In this document: positions 50,002-58,231 of the stretch, one piece after another
How positions within the stretch are numbered: the stretch's first letter is position 1
Layout: each line of letters begins with the position of its first letter
NCBI RefSeq assembly: GCF_900110955.1
Contig: NZ_FOFR01000025.1
Span: forward strand, 61,677-125,676
Source of the DNA: Lentzea xinjiangensis
Lineage (GTDB): Bacteria > Actinomycetota > Actinomycetes > Mycobacteriales > Pseudonocardiaceae
Reading direction: 5' to 3'
Length of the DNA stretch: 64,000 nt
Notes under the pieces: generated by a model
The model's input: only the letters and a program-made list of their open reading frames with translations
The model's database searches: none
What the model was told of the DNA's origin: nothing
Made by a program: the position numbers and the translations under genes

Positions 50002-50510
50002 CTGCCGAGCTCCGCCAGCAGTGCCCGCTGCTCGCCGGTCAACGGAAATGCGGGGTTGTGCCGCGGGTAGATCTCCGCGGCGTCCCACAGCTCGGCGCGC
50101 ACACTCGACGCGGTGACGGCCTTGCGGCCACGTGACTTGAGGTCGGCCACAACGGCCGCCGCGTCGAACAGGTACACGGCGTCGATGACCATGGGGCGCA
50201 CCGTGTCACGTGAACTGGCCGCGGGTGCTTTCGGTCCCGCCAGCACGAGGTAGAGGTCCGGTCCTCCGTCCCGCAGATCCAGGACGCCTTCCTGCTTCAG
50301 GTACCACCTGACGCCGACCGTCCTGCCGTCGGGAAGCCTGCCGCCGATGGCCTTGGTCGCGCTTTTCTCCAGCTCCACGCCGAAAACCTGCGCCGCGATC
50401 CATCTGCCGATGTGCCAAGCCGTCGCGGGCCGCCCGATGAGCGCGGCCAGGTCGGCGTCGACGCGGTTGCGCATCCGAATGAGGCGAGCCATCTGCTTCA
50501 TCGCGTCCAT
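49998..50510 (-). CDS. 170-aa protein sharing its stop with jetC; family unassigned, possibly nuclease-fold
   Basis: The protein begins MDAMKQMARLIRMRNRVDAD and contains IGRPATAWHIGRWIAAQVFG, VGVRWYLKQEGVLDLRDGGP and TASSVRAELWDAAEIYPRHN. I recall a widespread bacterial family with the same plan in which a conserved GE(F/Y)IAA helix and an NIKWY strand could be the Glu and Lys of a PD-(D/E)xK-like core. Here these positions are Arg (GRWIAA, GVRWY), so if that reading holds the site is degenerate. Its stop codon (CTA at 49998-50000) and that of jetC (TAG at 49999-50001) overlap in CTAG. It is co-directional with, and 31 bp after, the LuxR gene. Confidence 0.65.
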   Translation of the reverse strand: MDAMKQMARLIRMRNRVDADLAALIGRPATAWHIGRWIAAQVFGVELEKSATKAIGGRLPDGRTVGVRWYLKQEGVLDLRDGGPDLYLVLAGPKAPAASSRDTVRPMVIDAVYLFDAAAVVADLKSRGRKAVTASSVRAELWDAAEIYPRHNPAFPLTGEQRALLAELGS

Positions 50511-50541
50511 ACCGCGTTGTCGTATCGACTGGCGCCCGGCG

Positions 50542-52806
50542 TTAGCCCCCGAGCGCCTCCGCCAGTTCGGCCCGGGCCGCGATCCCCAGCTTCGCGTAGG
50601 CGTTCGACAGGTGGTTGTCCACTGTCCGCACGGAGATGACCAGCGCCTCGGCGATCTCCTTGTTCGTCAGCCCCCGCGCCGCGAGGACCGCGATCTCCCG
50701 CTCCCGCCGGGTCAGCGGCGCCACCGCCATCCCCGCCAGCGCCGGTGTCCGCGCTCCCTCGCACAGCCCGGCCAACCGCCCGAACAGCGCGCGGTTCCCG
50801 GACTCCGCGGCCGCTTCCGCCGCCAGCAGCATGAACCCGGCCTGCTCGAACCGCGCGGCCACCTGCACCAACGCGGCGGAGTCCTTGCGCACCGATGCTT
50901 CCGCGTGTGCCGCGAACACCGGGACCAGCAGGCCGGTCGTCGTCGAGGCCAGCTCCCGCAACCGGTCCAGGGCTTCAGCCGCGTGTCCGAGGCGCACGGC
51001 CTCGTGCAGCAACAACGCCTCGGCGGCGAACTCACCGTGAGCACGGGCGTCGGCCGCCGCCTCGAACGGTGACGCTCCAGCCGCCCAGATCCTGGCGAAC
51101 CACAGTCCGTGCCGGTACGGCCGTTGGCCTGGTGGGTTCAGTTCTTCCGCTTCGGCGAGCAGCGAGCGCGCGTCGTTGCCCAGCATCGACTCCACGTACG
51201 CGAGTTCGCACAACCGCACGAACGGCCGCACGGGCCGCACCTCTTGCAGCAACCGCCGAGCCTCCAGCAGCCGGCCACCTGCTCGTGCCAGTGCAGCCAG
51301 CGATACGGCCCAGGTGGTTCGCATGGTGTCCCACTCGGCCTTCTCCCGATATGCCTGCACGGCGAAACGTTCCGCACGGGCCAGATCGCCGTGCAGGGAG
51401 TACACGAACACTTCGGCCAACAGCGTCATCTCCGACCCCAGGCCGACGCCGGGGTTCGGCGGTATGACCGGGAACGGCCCCACGTAGCGTCCTTGGACCG
51501 CGTCGATCATCGCGAGGACCGTGGCTTGCTCCGGCGCGTCGTAGGAGAGCAGCGCACGCGCCTCGTCGTACTCGCCCGCGTCGAACAGCAGCACGGCTCG
51601 CGAGATGTCGTCGTCCACCATCCGCGCCGCCTCCTCGCTGCGCCCCAGGCCCCAGCCGAGGTTGAGGGCGCGCATGGCGCGCAGCTCGATCGGGTCGTCG
51701 TCGGTGGCGACCCTGGCGAAGATCTCCTCGGCCTCCTCCGCGCGATCGGTGAACACCAGCACCTGCCCCAACAGTTGCGCGGCCTCCAGACCACCACCGA
51801 TGGACCATGCGGCGCGTGCGAGCCGTTCTGCCAGGACAACACCACCCGTCGCGATGGCGAGCCGAGCGGCCGTCACCAGTTCCGCCGGATCATCGGCTGT
51901 ACCGCTGTCCAGACGTAGCAGGGCTACGCGCAACGGATCGTTGATCACTGAGGCCAGGTGGCGTTGATGGTTGCGCTTGCGCAGAGGAGGGCACTGCGCG
52001 CGCAACACCTCGCCATACAACGGATGTGCGAGTCTCAGCCCGTCAGACGTCACGGTGACAAGCCCGTCCAACGCCTCCGACGCCGCCAAGTCGAGCGGTT
52101 CGCCGAACGCGAGGAGTTCCAGCAGGCGCCGTTCCTCGTCGGGCACAGTGGCGAGGTGGGTCTCGACCAGCTCCACCAGCCGTGGCGACAGCGGTAACGA
52201 ACCGTCCAACGACCAGACACCGCCGTGCGACACCCACGCCGCAGCGAAGTGCATCTCTCGCAGCAACAGCATGTTTCCGGCCGAGGTTGTCCACAGCCGG
52301 TCGGCCGTGACGCTGTCCACCACACCGCCGAGCACGGTCTCCAGCACTTCGACGACTGCGGCACGACCGAGCGGTTCGAGTTCGATGCGCGGCAGCAGCT
52401 CGTCCTTCCAGAGGGCCACCACTGGATCCGGTGCGAGTTCGCCTGACCGCAATGTCGCCACCACCACCGCCTCGCGGTGCTGTACAAGCTGGTGCAACAG
52501 GCCTGCCGTCGCGTCATCGACCAGATGGATGTCATCGACCACCACGACGCGACCGTGCAACGCGGCCCGTGCATGGGCCAACATCGCCAACGGAGAGGGG
52601 TCCACCGACGGCAAGAAAGGCGCCATCACGCCGAGCGGAATCGCCGACATGGCCGCCGTGGCACGCAACCGGACGTCGCACACCACCTCGTCCAGCAGCC
52701 GTGTCTTGCCCACCCCGGCAGGCCCCGCCACGATCAGCCCGGCACCCCGCACCGCACGCCGGACTGTGGCGAGCTCGGCGTCCCTCCCCACGAACGGCCA
52801 CCCCAC
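50542..52806 (-). CDS. LuxR-family regulator with AAA/NTPase domain (LAL-type)
   Basis: 754 aa. N-terminal NTPase: Walker A VAGPAGVGKTRLLDE (~residue 30), Walker B VVVVDDIHLVDD (~95). A long helical/TPR-like middle (~300-680) follows, then a C-terminal LuxR HTH with LTRREREIAVLAARGLTNKE and IAEALVISVRTVDNHLSNAY (~685-750). The N-terminal ATPase is shorter than in the largest LAL proteins. Many such regulators control secondary metabolism or are switched by an inducer. It is divergent from the P450 gene (49 bp between starts), so it probably controls that gene, and it precedes the 170-aa gene on the same strand. Confidence 0.88.
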   Translation of the reverse strand: MGWPFVGRDAELATVRRAVRGAGLIVAGPAGVGKTRLLDEVVCDVRLRATAAMSAIPLGVMAPFLPSVDPSPLAMLAHARAALHGRVVVVDDIHLVDDATAGLLHQLVQHREAVVVATLRSGELAPDPVVALWKDELLPRIELEPLGRAAVVEVLETVLGGVVDSVTADRLWTTSAGNMLLLREMHFAAAWVSHGGVWSLDGSLPLSPRLVELVETHLATVPDEERRLLELLAFGEPLDLAASEALDGLVTVTSDGLRLAHPLYGEVLRAQCPPLRKRNHQRHLASVINDPLRVALLRLDSGTADDPAELVTAARLAIATGGVVLAERLARAAWSIGGGLEAAQLLGQVLVFTDRAEEAEEIFARVATDDDPIELRAMRALNLGWGLGRSEEAARMVDDDISRAVLLFDAGEYDEARALLSYDAPEQATVLAMIDAVQGRYVGPFPVIPPNPGVGLGSEMTLLAEVFVYSLHGDLARAERFAVQAYREKAEWDTMRTTWAVSLAALARAGGRLLEARRLLQEVRPVRPFVRLCELAYVESMLGNDARSLLAEAEELNPPGQRPYRHGLWFARIWAAGASPFEAAADARAHGEFAAEALLLHEAVRLGHAAEALDRLRELASTTTGLLVPVFAAHAEASVRKDSAALVQVAARFEQAGFMLLAAEAAAESGNRALFGRLAGLCEGARTPALAGMAVAPLTRREREIAVLAARGLTNKEIAEALVISVRTVDNHLSNAYAKLGIAARAELAEALGG

Positions 52807-52855
52807 GCCCCCAGGCTAGGTGATCCGCGCCACAAATCTGGGTGATCCGCTACTC

Positions 52856-53944
52856 ATGCCCGTGAACAGCGCGAACACCACCATCGACGCTATGAGCTTC
52901 TTCACCGACCCGACCCCGTACTTCGACGAGTGGCGCGCGATGGGCCCCGCGCTGATCGACACACCGGACGGCGCCAAGGCGTGGGTGATCAGCCGCTACG
53001 ACGACGTCGTGCAGGCCCTCAGCCATCCGGACCTCAGCAGCGCCGTCATCCCGGGCGGAATGCTCAACCACACCGACCCGCCGGAACACACACGACTGCG
53101 CAAGCCCATCGCGCGCGCGTTCTCCACACGGCGCATGGAGGCGCTACGCCCGTGCATCGAGAAGATCGCCAACGATCTGCTCGACGAGTGGGAGACCGCG
53201 GACGAGGTCGATGTGATCAGCTCGTTCGCGCAGCCGTTGCCGATCACCGTCATCTGCGAACTGCTGGGCGTGCCCGAAGGGGACAGGGACGAGGTCCGCA
53301 CGCTCACCGCGCAGCTCATGGCACCGGAGACCATGGCGGAGGCCTACGGCCGGTTCGCGCTGTACGTGCAGGGTCTGCTGGAGACCAAGGAGCCCGGTGA
53401 CGACGTCATCACCGAGCTTCGCGACGAACCCAACCTCGTGCAGACCCTCGTGTTGCTCATCACAGCAGGCCACGAGACGACCGTGCAGCTCATCGGCAAC
53501 GGTCTGCTCGCGCTGCTGCGCGCCCCCGCGGTGAAGCGGGCGCTGCTCGACAACCCGGTCCTGGTGCCGGACGCCGTCGAGGAGCTCCTGCGCTACGACG
53601 GGCCGTTCGCCTTGGGGGTGGGCCGCGTCGCCACCGCCGACGTGGTGGTCGGAGGTGTGATGATTCCGAAGTCTTCGCAGGTCACCGTCTCACTTGGCGC
53701 GGCGAACAGGGATCCGTCCCGGTTCCCCGATCCGGACGTGGTGCAGCTGGGCCGAGACCCCCACGTCACGTTCGGGCACGGGATCCACTACTGCGTGGGC
53801 GCGCGGTTGGCGCGAATCGAGGGCGAGATCGCGTTCGGAACGCTCCTCCGGCGTTTCCCGGAACTCGCGCTCGCCGCTGAGCCCGAGTGGCGGGAGACGT
53901 TCATCCGAGGCTTGGCGTCATTTCGCGTGCGGCCGAAGCCCTGA
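52856..53944 (+). CDS. short cytochrome P450
   Basis: 362 aa from the ATG at 52856. I-helix LLITAGHETTVQLI, K-helix EELLRYD, haem loop FGHGIHYCVGARLARIEGEI with the axial Cys. It is about 35-40 residues shorter than usual: the region between the F/G helices and the I-helix is compressed (AEAYGRFALYVQGLLETKEP directly followed by GDDVITELRDEPNLVQTLVL). All catalytic elements are nevertheless present. A GTG at 52820 would add 12 residues. The last 44 bp overlap the 3' end of a minus-strand gene. Its probable regulator is the divergent LuxR protein. Confidence 0.88.
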   Translation: MPVNSANTTIDAMSFFTDPTPYFDEWRAMGPALIDTPDGAKAWVISRYDDVVQALSHPDLSSAVIPGGMLNHTDPPEHTRLRKPIARAFSTRRMEALRPCIEKIANDLLDEWETADEVDVISSFAQPLPITVICELLGVPEGDRDEVRTLTAQLMAPETMAEAYGRFALYVQGLLETKEPGDDVITELRDEPNLVQTLVLLITAGHETTVQLIGNGLLALLRAPAVKRALLDNPVLVPDAVEELLRYDGPFALGVGRVATADVVVGGVMIPKSSQVTVSLGAANRDPSRFPDPDVVQLGRDPHVTFGHGIHYCVGARLARIEGEIAFGTLLRRFPELALAAEPEWRETFIRGLASFRVRPKP

Positions 53945-54185
53945 CGGCCGCACGGGCCGCCGACAGGTCGTCGACGGCGTAAATCTCCGGGCAGGAGGCG
54001 ATGACGAGGTCCTTGTCCGACGCGACGGTCAGCAAGGAAACTTTCTCAGTCAACGACTTGGCTTGCCGGACAACTCCCTTGGCATCGACGCGGATCAGGG
54101 TGACCCACGTCTCTGACCAGGGAAAGTCCGCGACGGCGCTGGATTTCCGCAGGCCTTCCACATCGAACTCGGCAAATCTAGGCAT
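53901..54185 (-). CDS. 94-aa hypothetical protein
   Basis: Begins MPRFAEFDVEGLRKSSAVAD and ends REMTPSLG; in between are short strands (TWVTLIRVDAKGVVRQAKSL, KVSLLTVASDKDLVIASCPE). It is the third minus-strand gene after folP2 and the 312-aa gene (48-bp gap). Its 3' end overlaps the convergent P450 gene by 44 bp. No family recognised; the coding frame is supported by conserved-looking codon use and by its place in the run. Confidence 0.55.
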   Translation of the reverse strand: MPRFAEFDVEGLRKSSAVADFPWSETWVTLIRVDAKGVVRQAKSLTEKVSLLTVASDKDLVIASCPEIYAVDDLSAARAAVRASAAREMTPSLG

Positions 54186-54233
54186 GACACCAAGATAACG
54201 AGTGCGGGTTGCGGAAAGGCAAAGATCACCCTT

Positions 54234-55172
54234 TCACCGCAATGCAGCCAGCAGATGAGACAGGTTGACACCAACGGCGTCGGCCAACCGGCGCACGACT
54301 TCCGGTGCGGGTGCCAACGGGTGGGTCTCGCGGGTGAACGGCAGGCCTTCACCACCCGAGAACTTGGATTGCGGCGTGACTGGCGCGAGGATCGGGTAGA
54401 CGCGCCAGCGCGGCACCTTCGAGTCCGCCATGGCGAGCGTGTTCTCGTGCCACAGCATCACGGCGGATGACCGGATGTTGCGCGCGAGGACACATCCGTA
54501 GCCCGTCAGCGTGATCGCGCGTGCGGCCGCCCGCACGGGGTTGCGGAAGTCGCCGTCGACGACCCACACGCCGTTCATGACCTCCGCCGAGAGGCCCTCC
54601 GCCTCCAGGGCGGCCAGCGTTTCCGCGTGCTGGTCGTCCGCGGCCGCCGTGGCCAGTTCGACGACCTCCTGGACCTCTGACGCCGTCACCACGCGCGCGC
54701 CGGCCTCCGTGGAGGCGTGCAGGAGCCGTTCGATGTAGCGCTCCTCCGCATAGGCCGCCCACTCCTGTGCCTTGTCCCATGCCGACCGTGCGATGACATC
54801 GGCCTCGGAGCCGCCACGCAGACGTGCGTCCTGCAGCAACTGCGCGAGCACCACGGCGATGACAGAGCTCAACAGCCCGTCGTCACGGGACTCGTCGTTC
54901 TCGGGCACGAGAGAGACGACCAGGTCACGCAGATCGGCGCGCCAGCTCTCGTCGCCCGCCCACACGCCGATGGCGAGCAGGTTCAGGTAGTGGTCCGCGA
55001 GGGCCATCCGCACGAGCAACGGCTGAGAGCCCGCCTCACGTGCGTCACGGCGCGCGGTCGCCTTCACCTGCTGCCGTTCCGCGGGGTCCACCACGCTCAC
55101 GCGGATCTTGTCGAGTTCGTCGAGGAAGTCGTCCCACCGGTCCTCCGAAAACCGGGCGAAGACGTCGTCCAC
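54234..55172 (-). CDS. hypothetical helical protein downstream of folP2
   Basis: 312 aa from the GTG at 55172, which has GGAGG 7 nt upstream (a longer frame starts inside folP2). The first ~190 residues are helical (LLVRMALADHYLNLLAIGVW, EEVVELATA-type helices), the last ~120 contain VWVVDGDFRNPVRAAARAIT and a final helix VVRRLADAVGVNLSHLLAAL. I recognise no domain. It follows folP2 by 14 bp, so the two are co-transcribed; the role is unknown. Confidence 0.7.
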   Translation of the reverse strand: MDDVFARFSEDRWDDFLDELDKIRVSVVDPAERQQVKATARRDAREAGSQPLLVRMALADHYLNLLAIGVWAGDESWRADLRDLVVSLVPENDESRDDGLLSSVIAVVLAQLLQDARLRGGSEADVIARSAWDKAQEWAAYAEERYIERLLHASTEAGARVVTASEVQEVVELATAAADDQHAETLAALEAEGLSAEVMNGVWVVDGDFRNPVRAAARAITLTGYGCVLARNIRSSAVMLWHENTLAMADSKVPRWRVYPILAPVTPQSKFSGGEGLPFTRETHPLAPAPEVVRRLADAVGVNLSHLLAALR

Positions 55173-55186
55173 CTGATACCTCCAGC

Positions 55187-56011
55187 TCACAGTCGAGCGA
55201 CGGACTCGAGTACTCGTCTGGTACGCGCCACCTCGTGCGCGCGGAAGACCGCGGCGCCCGCCAACGCCGCGATCGCGGTCGCGACGAGGGTGCCCTCGAC
55301 GCGCTCGTGCAGTTCCACGCCGAGGGTCTCCCCGACGAAGTCCTTGTTGGACAGGGCCATCAGCACCGGCCACCCGGTCGCCACCAGCTCGTCCGTGTGC
55401 CGCACCAGCGCAAGGCTGTGCCATGTGTTCTTGCCGAAGTCGTGTGTGGGGTCGATCAACACGCTCTTGCGGGGCACGCCGAGCGCGACCACCTTCTCCG
55501 CGTGCGCCGTCGTCTCCGCGATGACGTCCGCCACGATGTCGGGGTAACTAACCCTATGCGGACGCGTACGGGGTTTCACACCGCCGGTGTGCGAGCAGAC
55601 GTAGCCGGCGCCGTACTCCGCGGCGACCTCGGCCAGCCCGGGGTCCGCGCCCGCCCACGTGTCGTTGAGCAGGTCGGCGCCGGCCTCGCAGGCGAGCCGC
55701 CCGACGTCCGCGCGCCACGTGTCGCTGCTGATGATGAGGTCCGGATAGGCGTCACGCACGCGGGCGATGAACGGCACGACGCGGCGCACTTCTTCGCGCG
55801 CGTCGACCAGCTCGCCGGGGCCTGCCTTCACTCCACCGATGTCGATGATGTCGGCGCCCTCGGCGACCACGCGGTGCACGGCCTCCATTGCGACGTCCTC
55901 GGCGTAGGTCGCGCCCTTGTCGTAGAACGAGTCCGGGGTGCGGTTGATGATCGCCATCACCAGCGCGTGGTCGCGGACGACGGTCCGGCCGCGGAACTGG
56001 AGTTCGATCAC
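55187..56011 (-). CDS. folP2: dihydropteroate synthase homologue FolP2
   Basis: 274 aa. TIM-barrel of the pterin-binding family, beginning RDHALVMAIINRTPDSFYDK, with VVAEGADIIDIGGVKAGPGE (DHPS normally DVGGESTRPG), ISSDTWRADVGRLACEAGAD and NDTWAGADP. In true DHPS the first motif is MGxLNVTPDSFSDGG. The sequence instead matches the actinobacterial FolP2 group (as in Mycobacterium tuberculosis Rv1207), which as I recall lacks sulfonamide-sensitive DHPS activity and has no settled function. GTG start. First gene of a three-gene run. Confidence 0.85.
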   Translation of the reverse strand: MIELQFRGRTVVRDHALVMAIINRTPDSFYDKGATYAEDVAMEAVHRVVAEGADIIDIGGVKAGPGELVDAREEVRRVVPFIARVRDAYPDLIISSDTWRADVGRLACEAGADLLNDTWAGADPGLAEVAAEYGAGYVCSHTGGVKPRTRPHRVSYPDIVADVIAETTAHAEKVVALGVPRKSVLIDPTHDFGKNTWHSLALVRHTDELVATGWPVLMALSNKDFVGETLGVELHERVEGTLVATAIAALAGAAVFRAHEVARTRRVLESVARL

Positions 56012-56073
56012 ATCCCGTGTCTACCAGGTGGTCCCCGGCCTTGGCACATGGCGGACGTCTCATACTGCCTGAC

Positions 56074-57111
56074 GTGGAACTGGTGAAAGCGGTCGACGCA
56101 CTCTGGCAGCGGGGCTGGCTGCCGTACGACGTTCGCGAGATCGTGTCGCGTTCGCTCGACGAGTCGGCCACCTCTCTCGTGGTGGATGTGATCGCTTTGT
56201 CCTGTTCACCCCATGCCGAGGCGACGGTGCACCCGCGGTGGCGCAGTCAGCTCGACGAGATCGGCGCCACCGTGTGGTGGGAGGGGCCGCTGCTGGAGGC
56301 GTGGGCGACCCGCCACATCGAGACGCGGTCGTTCGCGGCTCGCACGGCCTCCGAGCTGTTGACGTTCCTCGGACGCTTGCCTTCGTTGCCGCGCATCCTG
56401 CCGTTGCCGGGCGACGGGCTGATGTCGGCCGTGCGCGCGGGCGTCGACCCGAAGGTCCTCAACCGCGTGCGGGGGCTGCTCGCGAAGGCGGAGTCGACGT
56501 CGTTCCCCGAGGAGGCCGAGGCGCTGTCGGCCAAGGCCCAGGAGCTGATGAACCGGCACGCGCTCGAACGGGCGATGCTCGACGCGGACCTGCCGGCGCA
56601 GGCCACCTCGCGGCGGATGTGGCTGGACAAGTCGTACTTCAAGGAGAAGTCGCAGCTCGTGCACGTCGTGGCGACGGCGTTCAGGTCGCGTGCGGTGGCC
56701 TACGACGGGTTCGGGTTCGTCGCGCTGGTGGGTGACGAGGTGGACCTGGAGAGCGTGGAGCTGCTGTCGACGTCTCTGCTCGTGCAGGCGACACGGGCGA
56801 TGGTGGCTGCCGGTGGCCGTGCGGGCAAGGGCAGCGAGGCGCGCTCACGGCCGTTCCGCAAGTCGTTCCTGGTGGCCTTCGCGTCGCGGATCGGCGAACG
56901 GCTGACCGACGCGCCGGCCGCGCCGGACGAGCGGTTGCTGCCGGTGCTCGCCGATCGCAAGAAGGCCGTGGACACGCTGTTCGAGGAGATGTTCACGCAG
57001 ACGCGCACCTCGCGCGTGACGGTGCGCTCGGCCGCCGGGTGGGGCGCGGGCCGCGCCGCCGCGGACGTCGCGGACATCGGCACCGGCCGCAGTTCCGTGA
57101 CCTCGGGCTGA
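56074..57111 (+). CDS. DUF2786 protein
   Basis: 345 aa from the GTG at 56074. The DUF2786 helix pair KVLNRVRGLLAKAESTSFPE-EAEALSAKAQELMNRHALE lies near residues 130-170; it is followed by a domain with HVVATAFRSRAVAYDGFGFV and LVGDEVDLESVELLSTSLLV. The N-terminal ~120 residues are unassigned. DUF2786 proteins occur widely in actinobacteria and phages and have no known function. It is divergent from folP2 with 62 bp between starts. Confidence 0.8.
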   Translation: MELVKAVDALWQRGWLPYDVREIVSRSLDESATSLVVDVIALSCSPHAEATVHPRWRSQLDEIGATVWWEGPLLEAWATRHIETRSFAARTASELLTFLGRLPSLPRILPLPGDGLMSAVRAGVDPKVLNRVRGLLAKAESTSFPEEAEALSAKAQELMNRHALERAMLDADLPAQATSRRMWLDKSYFKEKSQLVHVVATAFRSRAVAYDGFGFVALVGDEVDLESVELLSTSLLVQATRAMVAAGGRAGKGSEARSRPFRKSFLVAFASRIGERLTDAPAAPDERLLPVLADRKKAVDTLFEEMFTQTRTSRVTVRSAAGWGAGRAAADVADIGTGRSSVTSG

Positions 57112-57202
57112 CCCACCCCTTCGAGTGAACTCCTCTCCCCACCACGGCCGCCGGAGCCTCCCCGGCCGAAAAGAGTCAGACCCCCTCCCTACCGTCGACC
57201 CC

Positions 57203-57685
57203 ATGACATCCACCTTCTACAACGAGACCAAGCTCGGCGAGGTCAACTACCGGCTGAGCGCGACGACGGACTCCGGCGACTCCCTGGTGCTGGACCTGCT
57301 GGGATCGCTCGACTCGGGCGAGGTGATCGCGGACGGCCGGCTTCGGATGCCGGTCGAGGGCGCCGCCACGGTCGGCAGACTCCTGTCCCGCGTCCTCGGC
57401 GCCCACACCCGCCTGCGCACCCGCCCGTCCCGCCACGCGAACGCCAACCAGCCCTGGACCGAGTCCCTCGACACCGAACTGCGCACCGCCTGGCTCACCC
57501 CGTCCGAGGACAGCGCGCCGAAGCTCATCAAGTCCCTGGCCGACTCCATGCAACGCTCCGCCACCGCCATCCGCGCCCGCCTCGCCAGGGTGGGCTGCGA
57601 CCCGGACGTCCCCGGCCGCGAACTCTCGCCGACGGCCGCGATCCTGCTGGGGGCGAGCTCGGGGACCGGTCAGGGGAAGACCTGA
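57203..57685 (+). CDS. hypothetical protein with HTH-like C-terminus
   Basis: 160 aa from the ATG at 57203. N-terminal half: short strands (TKLGEVNYRLSATTDSGDSL). C-terminal half: WTESLDTELRTAWLTPSEDS then SLADSMQRSATAIRARLARV, a pattern like the helices of Myb/SANT or sigma-type DNA-binding units that end with a RSxxAIxARLxRLG motif. It might bind nucleic acid. It lies 91 bp after the DUF2786 gene on the same strand. Confidence 0.6.
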   Translation: MTSTFYNETKLGEVNYRLSATTDSGDSLVLDLLGSLDSGEVIADGRLRMPVEGAATVGRLLSRVLGAHTRLRTRPSRHANANQPWTESLDTELRTAWLTPSEDSAPKLIKSLADSMQRSATAIRARLARVGCDPDVPGRELSPTAAILLGASSGTGQGKT

Positions 57686-57713
57686 TCCGCCACACCCCGG
57701 TTCGGCAGGCCCC

Positions 57714-57875
57714 TGGAGCAGCGCACTGCTCTTCGGAGCCGCCATCGGCGGCCTGGGCCGCCTGGTGGTCCCGCGCGGGCAGCACCTCTCACTGACGGCG
57801 ACCATCCTCGTGGGCATCGCCGGCGCCGGCGTGACCGTCCTGGCCAACCGCTCCAAGGCTGAACTCGCCCACTGA
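57714..57875 (+). pseudogene. GlsB/YeaQ/YmgE-family gene remnant
   Basis: A frame without a start codon reads WSSALLFGAAIGGLGRLVVP then RGQHLSLTATILVGIAGAGV and ends TVLANRSKAELAH before TGA at 57873-57875. The glycine-rich GGLGRLVVPRGQ...TATILVGIAGA pattern is the hallmark of small three-helix GlsB/YeaQ membrane proteins (about 80-90 aa, typically GALARLILPGKQ..MxxTIIVGIVGALLG). The initiator methionine and the third helix are missing. It is most likely a decayed copy. Confidence 0.6.
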
Positions 57876-58231
57876 CCCGCGTCGGGGTGGGGGCGGTCCT
57901 TGCCCGTTCCACCACAGGTCCGCAGACCCGAGCCGCACCGCCCTCCCGCGCCATCGCCGCGCCGGGACCACGGCGCAACCAACGGGTCCGCGCGACACGC
58001 GACCACCGCGACACGAGGGAATCAGCCCCGCAGCCAAGCAGCCTGTGCTGCAGCCGCCCCCGCTGGTACTCACAAAGAGGTCGCCAATCACTTCAGACTC
58101 CGACAGGAGTCGCGACGAAGCACGACCGAACGCCGTCGCACCCGTGCCGGAAGGCGACCCACATCCAGGTGTGGCACCGCCCCTGACAGCCGCCCGAGGA
58201 CCGGTCCCCGGAACCCGGTCAGCGACCTGTG
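57876..58231. other. 356-bp gene-free region
   Basis: Between the YeaQ remnant and the SWIM gene (convergent side) I see no gene. It has a perfect hairpin GACTCC-GACA-GGAGTC at 58096-58111 and otherwise no repeats or signals. It may be residual sequence from the same decay that removed the neighbouring gene. Confidence 0.4.

Noticed and set aside
58096..58111. GACTCC-GACA-GGAGTC hairpin as a terminator or RNA
   Set aside because: Six base pairs, no T-run, no neighbouring gene end; too weak to call.
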